From Halanaerobium sp046541575 (GTDB lineage Bacteria; Bacillota; Halanaerobiia; Halanaerobiales; Halanaerobiaceae), in the NCBI GenBank assembly GCA_046541575.1, contig JBKHDA010000044.1, positions 1 through 15,553 of the forward strand: a stretch of DNA of 15,553 nt. Reading direction: 5' to 3'. A program made the translations under genes and the position numbers. The stretch's first letter is position 1. Each line of letters opens with the position of its first letter. Shown piece after piece: positions 12,828-15,553 of this stretch. The notes beneath the pieces are model-generated. The model saw nothing but the letters and a program-made list of their open reading frames with translations. It made no database searches and was not told where the DNA came from.

Positions 12828-15464
12828 TTATCCTGCAATTTCTCTAACAATTTTTTCCACTTCTGCCAGTGCCTCAGCAGTTTTGTCAGGTTTTGAACCT
12901 CCTGCCTGTGCCATATCAGGACGTCCACCACCACCACCACCGGCAATTCTGGCTACTTTTCCAATAATATCTCCGGCTTTAAAGCCTTTTTTAATCAGAT
13001 CTTCAGTCACAGAAGCAACAAAAATAACCTTATCCTCAGACTTACTGGCCAGCACAATTACAGCAGAATCGACTTTATCTTTCAGCTGGTCATTCAAATT
13101 TCTTAAAGCTGAATTATCAAGATCTGCAAGCTCTGCTGTCAGCAGATTAATACCCTCAATTTGCTGCAGCTGGTCAATCAGTTCATCTTTTTTAGAGCCT
13201 GCCAGTTTCTGTTTTAATGCTTCCAGTTCTTGTTCTAAATCTTTCTGCTGTTTCTGCAGCTGTTTAACCCGCTGTAACAGATTATCCGGTTCAGTTTTTA
13301 ATTCCGCTGCTGCTTTATTTAAAAGATCAAGTTTAGAATTAAAGTAATCCAGTGCATATTCTCCGGTTACTGCTTCAATTCTTCTAACTCCAGCTGCAAT
13401 TCCACTTTCAGATGTAATTTTAAAGGCTCCAATATCTCCGGTTGCATCAACATGGGTTCCACCACATAATTCAAGGCTGAAATCACCCATTTTGACAACT
13501 CTAACTTCTTCTCCATATTTTTCACCAAAAAGGGCAGTTGCCCCCATTTCTTTGGCTTCATCAATGTCTTTAACTTCAGTTTGAACCGGATAATTTTCCA
13601 TAACTGCCTGATTGACTTTTCTTTCAATCTCTTCTAACTCCTCTGCTTTAAGAGCAGAAAAATGAGTGAAGTCAAAACGCAGTCTGTCCGGTGCAACTAA
13701 AGAACCCGACTGATTTACATGATCTCCTAAGACTTCTTTTAAAGCTTTATGCAGCAGGTGAGTTGCTGAATGATGGCGGGCAGTAGCCTGACGCCTGTTG
13801 TGATAAACAACGGCCTCAACCTCAGCTTCAACTTCTATCTGACCTTTAATTACCTCAACTTCGTGCACAAAAACTTCAGCCTTTTTAACTGTATTATTAA
13901 CCTCAGCTTCAAAACTCTCAGTTTTAATTACACCTTTATCTCCAAGCTGACCACCACTTTCTGCATAAAATGGAGTTTTAGCAAGAATTATCTCACCTTT
14001 TTCTCCTGCAGTAAGCTCAGTAACTTTTCGATTTTTTTTGAGCAGGCCAATTACCTCAGTCTCTTCTTTTAAAGAATGATAACCGGTAAAATTATCTTCT
14101 TCTATCTGATCTTTAAACTCTGCATAGGTCTTTTCTTCTTCCCCACTGCTGAAAGAAGTTTCTTCTCTGGCTTCTCGAGCTCTTTTGCGCTGAGCTGCCA
14201 TTTCTTTTTCAAATCCTTCCTGATCAACCTTAATTCCGGCTTCTGCAGCTATATCTTCAGTTAGATCAAGGGGAAAGCCATAGGTATCATAAAGGCGGAA
14301 AGCATCTTTACCGGCCAGTAATTCTCTGTCTTCTGCCTCCAGTTCAGCCAGCATCTCTTCTAAGATGTTTAAACCCTGTTCTAAGGTTTTTAGAAAACTT
14401 TCTTCCTCAGATTTAAGTACATTTTTAACATGGGCCAGCTGTTTTTTGAGATCAGGGGCAACACCCTCAACTACCTCAGCTGTTTTTTCTACTAATTTAT
14501 ATAAAAATGGTTCTTCAAATCCTAATTTGCGTCCATAACGTGCCGCTCTTCTAATCAAACGGCGGATTACATAACCGCGGCCTTCATTAGAAGGTAGGGC
14601 TCCATCGGAAATAGCAACAGAAGCTGAACGTATATGATCAGAAATTACTCTGTAGGCTGTTAAACTCTGCTCATCTCTGCGGTAGGGAATTCCAGTCATT
14701 TCTACTACCTGATCAATAATTGGTTTAATCAAATCTGTTTCAAAGTTGGTTTCAGTCTCCTGCAGGATGGAGGCAACTCTCTCCAGTCCCATTCCGGTAT
14801 CAATATTTTTATTAGGCAGTTCTTTATACTCTCCTGCTTCAGTATAATTATACTGGGTAAAAACAAGATTCCAGATTTCTAAATATCTGTCACCCTCACC
14901 ACCAAGTACATCTTCCTCACTGTCACCGGCTTCTACTCCCCGGTCATAATGAATCTCAGAACAGGGACCACAGGGTCCGGTTCCAATCTGCCAGAAATTT
15001 TCCTTTTTACCCATTCTGACAATTCTCTCCTCAGGCAGGCCAACCTGATCATGCCAGATTGCAAAAGCCTCATCATCTTCTTCATAAATTGTGATCCAGA
15101 GCTTATCCTCTTCCAGCTCCAGCACTTCGGTAACAAATTCCCAGCCCCACTTAATAGCCTCTTCTTTAAAGTAATCACCAAAAGAAAAGTTACCCAGCAT
15201 CTCAAAGTAGGTGTGGTGGCGTGCTGTTTTACCTACATTTTCAATATCATTTGTACGGATACACTTTTGACTGGTAGCAATACGCTTTTTAGGTGGCTCA
15301 AGACTGCCGTCAAAATAGGGTTTAAAGGGAGCCATCCCTGCATTTATCCACAACAGGCTCGGATCATTTTTTGGAACCAGAGGTGCACTATCTAAAATTA
15401 AATGTCCCTTTGATTCAAAAAAATCAAGATAAGCCTGTCTTATTTGATCTCCAGTTTTAATCAT
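12828..15464 (-). CDS. alaS: Alanyl-tRNA synthetase
   Basis: A class II synthetase that charges tRNA-Ala and edits mischarged Ser and Gly. The 878-residue product is full length. The catalytic domain (about 1-460) contains RHHTYFEMLGNFSFGDYFK (82-100), GPCGPCSEIHYD (163-174) and NIDTGMGLERV (220-230, motif 3). The editing domain carries the zinc and active-site residues in HSATHLLH (His565, His569) and CGGTHV (Cys667, His671). A coiled coil (about 711-760) leads to the C-Ala/DHHA1 domain, which has the Gly-rich ARIAGGGGGGRPDMAQAGG at 838-856. The ATG at 15464 has GAGAGGAAGG upstream. Only 89 leader bases are in the window, and they show no T-box antiterminator motif. Genes downstream follow the conserved Firmicutes order. 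Confidence 0.98.
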   Translation of the reverse strand: MIKTGDQIRQAYLDFFESKGHLILDSAPLVPKNDPSLLWINAGMAPFKPYFDGSLEPPKKRIATSQKCIRTNDIENVGKTARHHTYFEMLGNFSFGDYFKEEAIKWGWEFVTEVLELEEDKLWITIYEEDDEAFAIWHDQVGLPEERIVRMGKKENFWQIGTGPCGPCSEIHYDRGVEAGDSEEDVLGGEGDRYLEIWNLVFTQYNYTEAGEYKELPNKNIDTGMGLERVASILQETETNFETDLIKPIIDQVVEMTGIPYRRDEQSLTAYRVISDHIRSASVAISDGALPSNEGRGYVIRRLIRRAARYGRKLGFEEPFLYKLVEKTAEVVEGVAPDLKKQLAHVKNVLKSEEESFLKTLEQGLNILEEMLAELEAEDRELLAGKDAFRLYDTYGFPLDLTEDIAAEAGIKVDQEGFEKEMAAQRKRAREAREETSFSSGEEEKTYAEFKDQIEEDNFTGYHSLKEETEVIGLLKKNRKVTELTAGEKGEIILAKTPFYAESGGQLGDKGVIKTESFEAEVNNTVKKAEVFVHEVEVIKGQIEVEAEVEAVVYHNRRQATARHHSATHLLHKALKEVLGDHVNQSGSLVAPDRLRFDFTHFSALKAEELEEIERKVNQAVMENYPVQTEVKDIDEAKEMGATALFGEKYGEEVRVVKMGDFSLELCGGTHVDATGDIGAFKITSESGIAAGVRRIEAVTGEYALDYFNSKLDLLNKAAAELKTEPDNLLQRVKQLQKQQKDLEQELEALKQKLAGSKKDELIDQLQQIEGINLLTAELADLDNSALRNLNDQLKDKVDSAVIVLASKSEDKVIFVASVTEDLIKKGFKAGDIIGKVARIAGGGGGGRPDMAQAGGSKPDKTAEALAEVEKIVREIAG

Positions 15465-15553
15465 TTAAACCTTCCTCTCTATAAATTAATTTCTTTCTCT
15501 CAGATATTAATCTCCACAACGCTTTTCATAAAGAATTAATTATGGATTGTTCT

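Noticed and set aside
12883..13347. 154-codon plus-strand open frame antisense to alaS
   Set aside because: It mirrors the low-stop third frame of the strongly coding alaS, is Ser-rich low-complexity sequence, and has no ribosome site or family resemblance.
14949..15395. 148-codon plus-strand open frame antisense to the alaS catalytic domain
   Set aside because: It is a shadow of conserved synthetase codons; no ribosome site and no recognisable domain.
15465..15553. T-box leader for alaS
   Set aside because: The 89 visible leader bases contain no T-box motif, specifier stem or terminator; any T-box would have to lie beyond the window edge, but its antiterminator should be close to the gene.

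Overview
This is a 15.5 kb AT-rich chromosomal segment from an anaerobic Firmicute/Clostridia-type bacterium. I lean towards Halanaerobiales, because the proteins are Glu/Asp- and Lys-rich and a full type IV pilus motor set is present, but that placement is inference. The gene order alaS-ireB-ruvX-DUF1292-mltG-trmR-trhP is the conserved Firmicutes order (B. subtilis alaS-yrzL-yrrK-yrzB-yrrL-yrrM-...-yrrO). Every gene except abrB lies on the minus strand. No mobile element, tRNA, rRNA or CRISPR array was seen.

Right part (15464 down to 8291): alanyl-tRNA synthetase; IreB, followed by a strong terminator; RuvX with its own promoter; a DUF1292 protein; the MltG transglycosylase; the tRNA wobble-uridine O-methyltransferase TrmR; the U32 tRNA hydroxylation protein TrhP; and a small DUF4911 protein. 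The last genes are tightly packed or overlapping. The end of ruvX carries a perfect 39-nt palindrome that is translated in frame as a C-terminal extension.

Middle part (8157 to 5500): a secreted SleB-type cell-wall hydrolase with its own sigma-A promoter. It converges on abrB, and the two share a bidirectional terminator. abrB reads rightward from a near-consensus promoter, and a perfect Spo0A box lies just downstream of its predicted transcription start. Divergent from abrB is a Fur-family regulator, followed by a Crp/Fnr-family regulator that ends at a terminator.

Left part (5454 to 1): shikimate dehydrogenase (aroE), then the type IV pilus cluster pilB-pilT-pilC, with the ribosome binding site of a further gene at the left edge. 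Between aroE and pilB, a 334-nt gap holds a -10 element, a c-di-GMP-I (GEMM-I) riboswitch and an intrinsic terminator. Pilus motor expression is therefore predicted to respond to cyclic di-GMP by transcription attenuation. Several genes use TTG or GTG starts. In pilT and pilB the longest reading frame runs through the Shine-Dalgarno sequence, and the true start is a downstream TTG.

The strongest leads are the c-di-GMP switch on pilB, the protein-coding palindrome in ruvX and the Spo0A box in the abrB leader.
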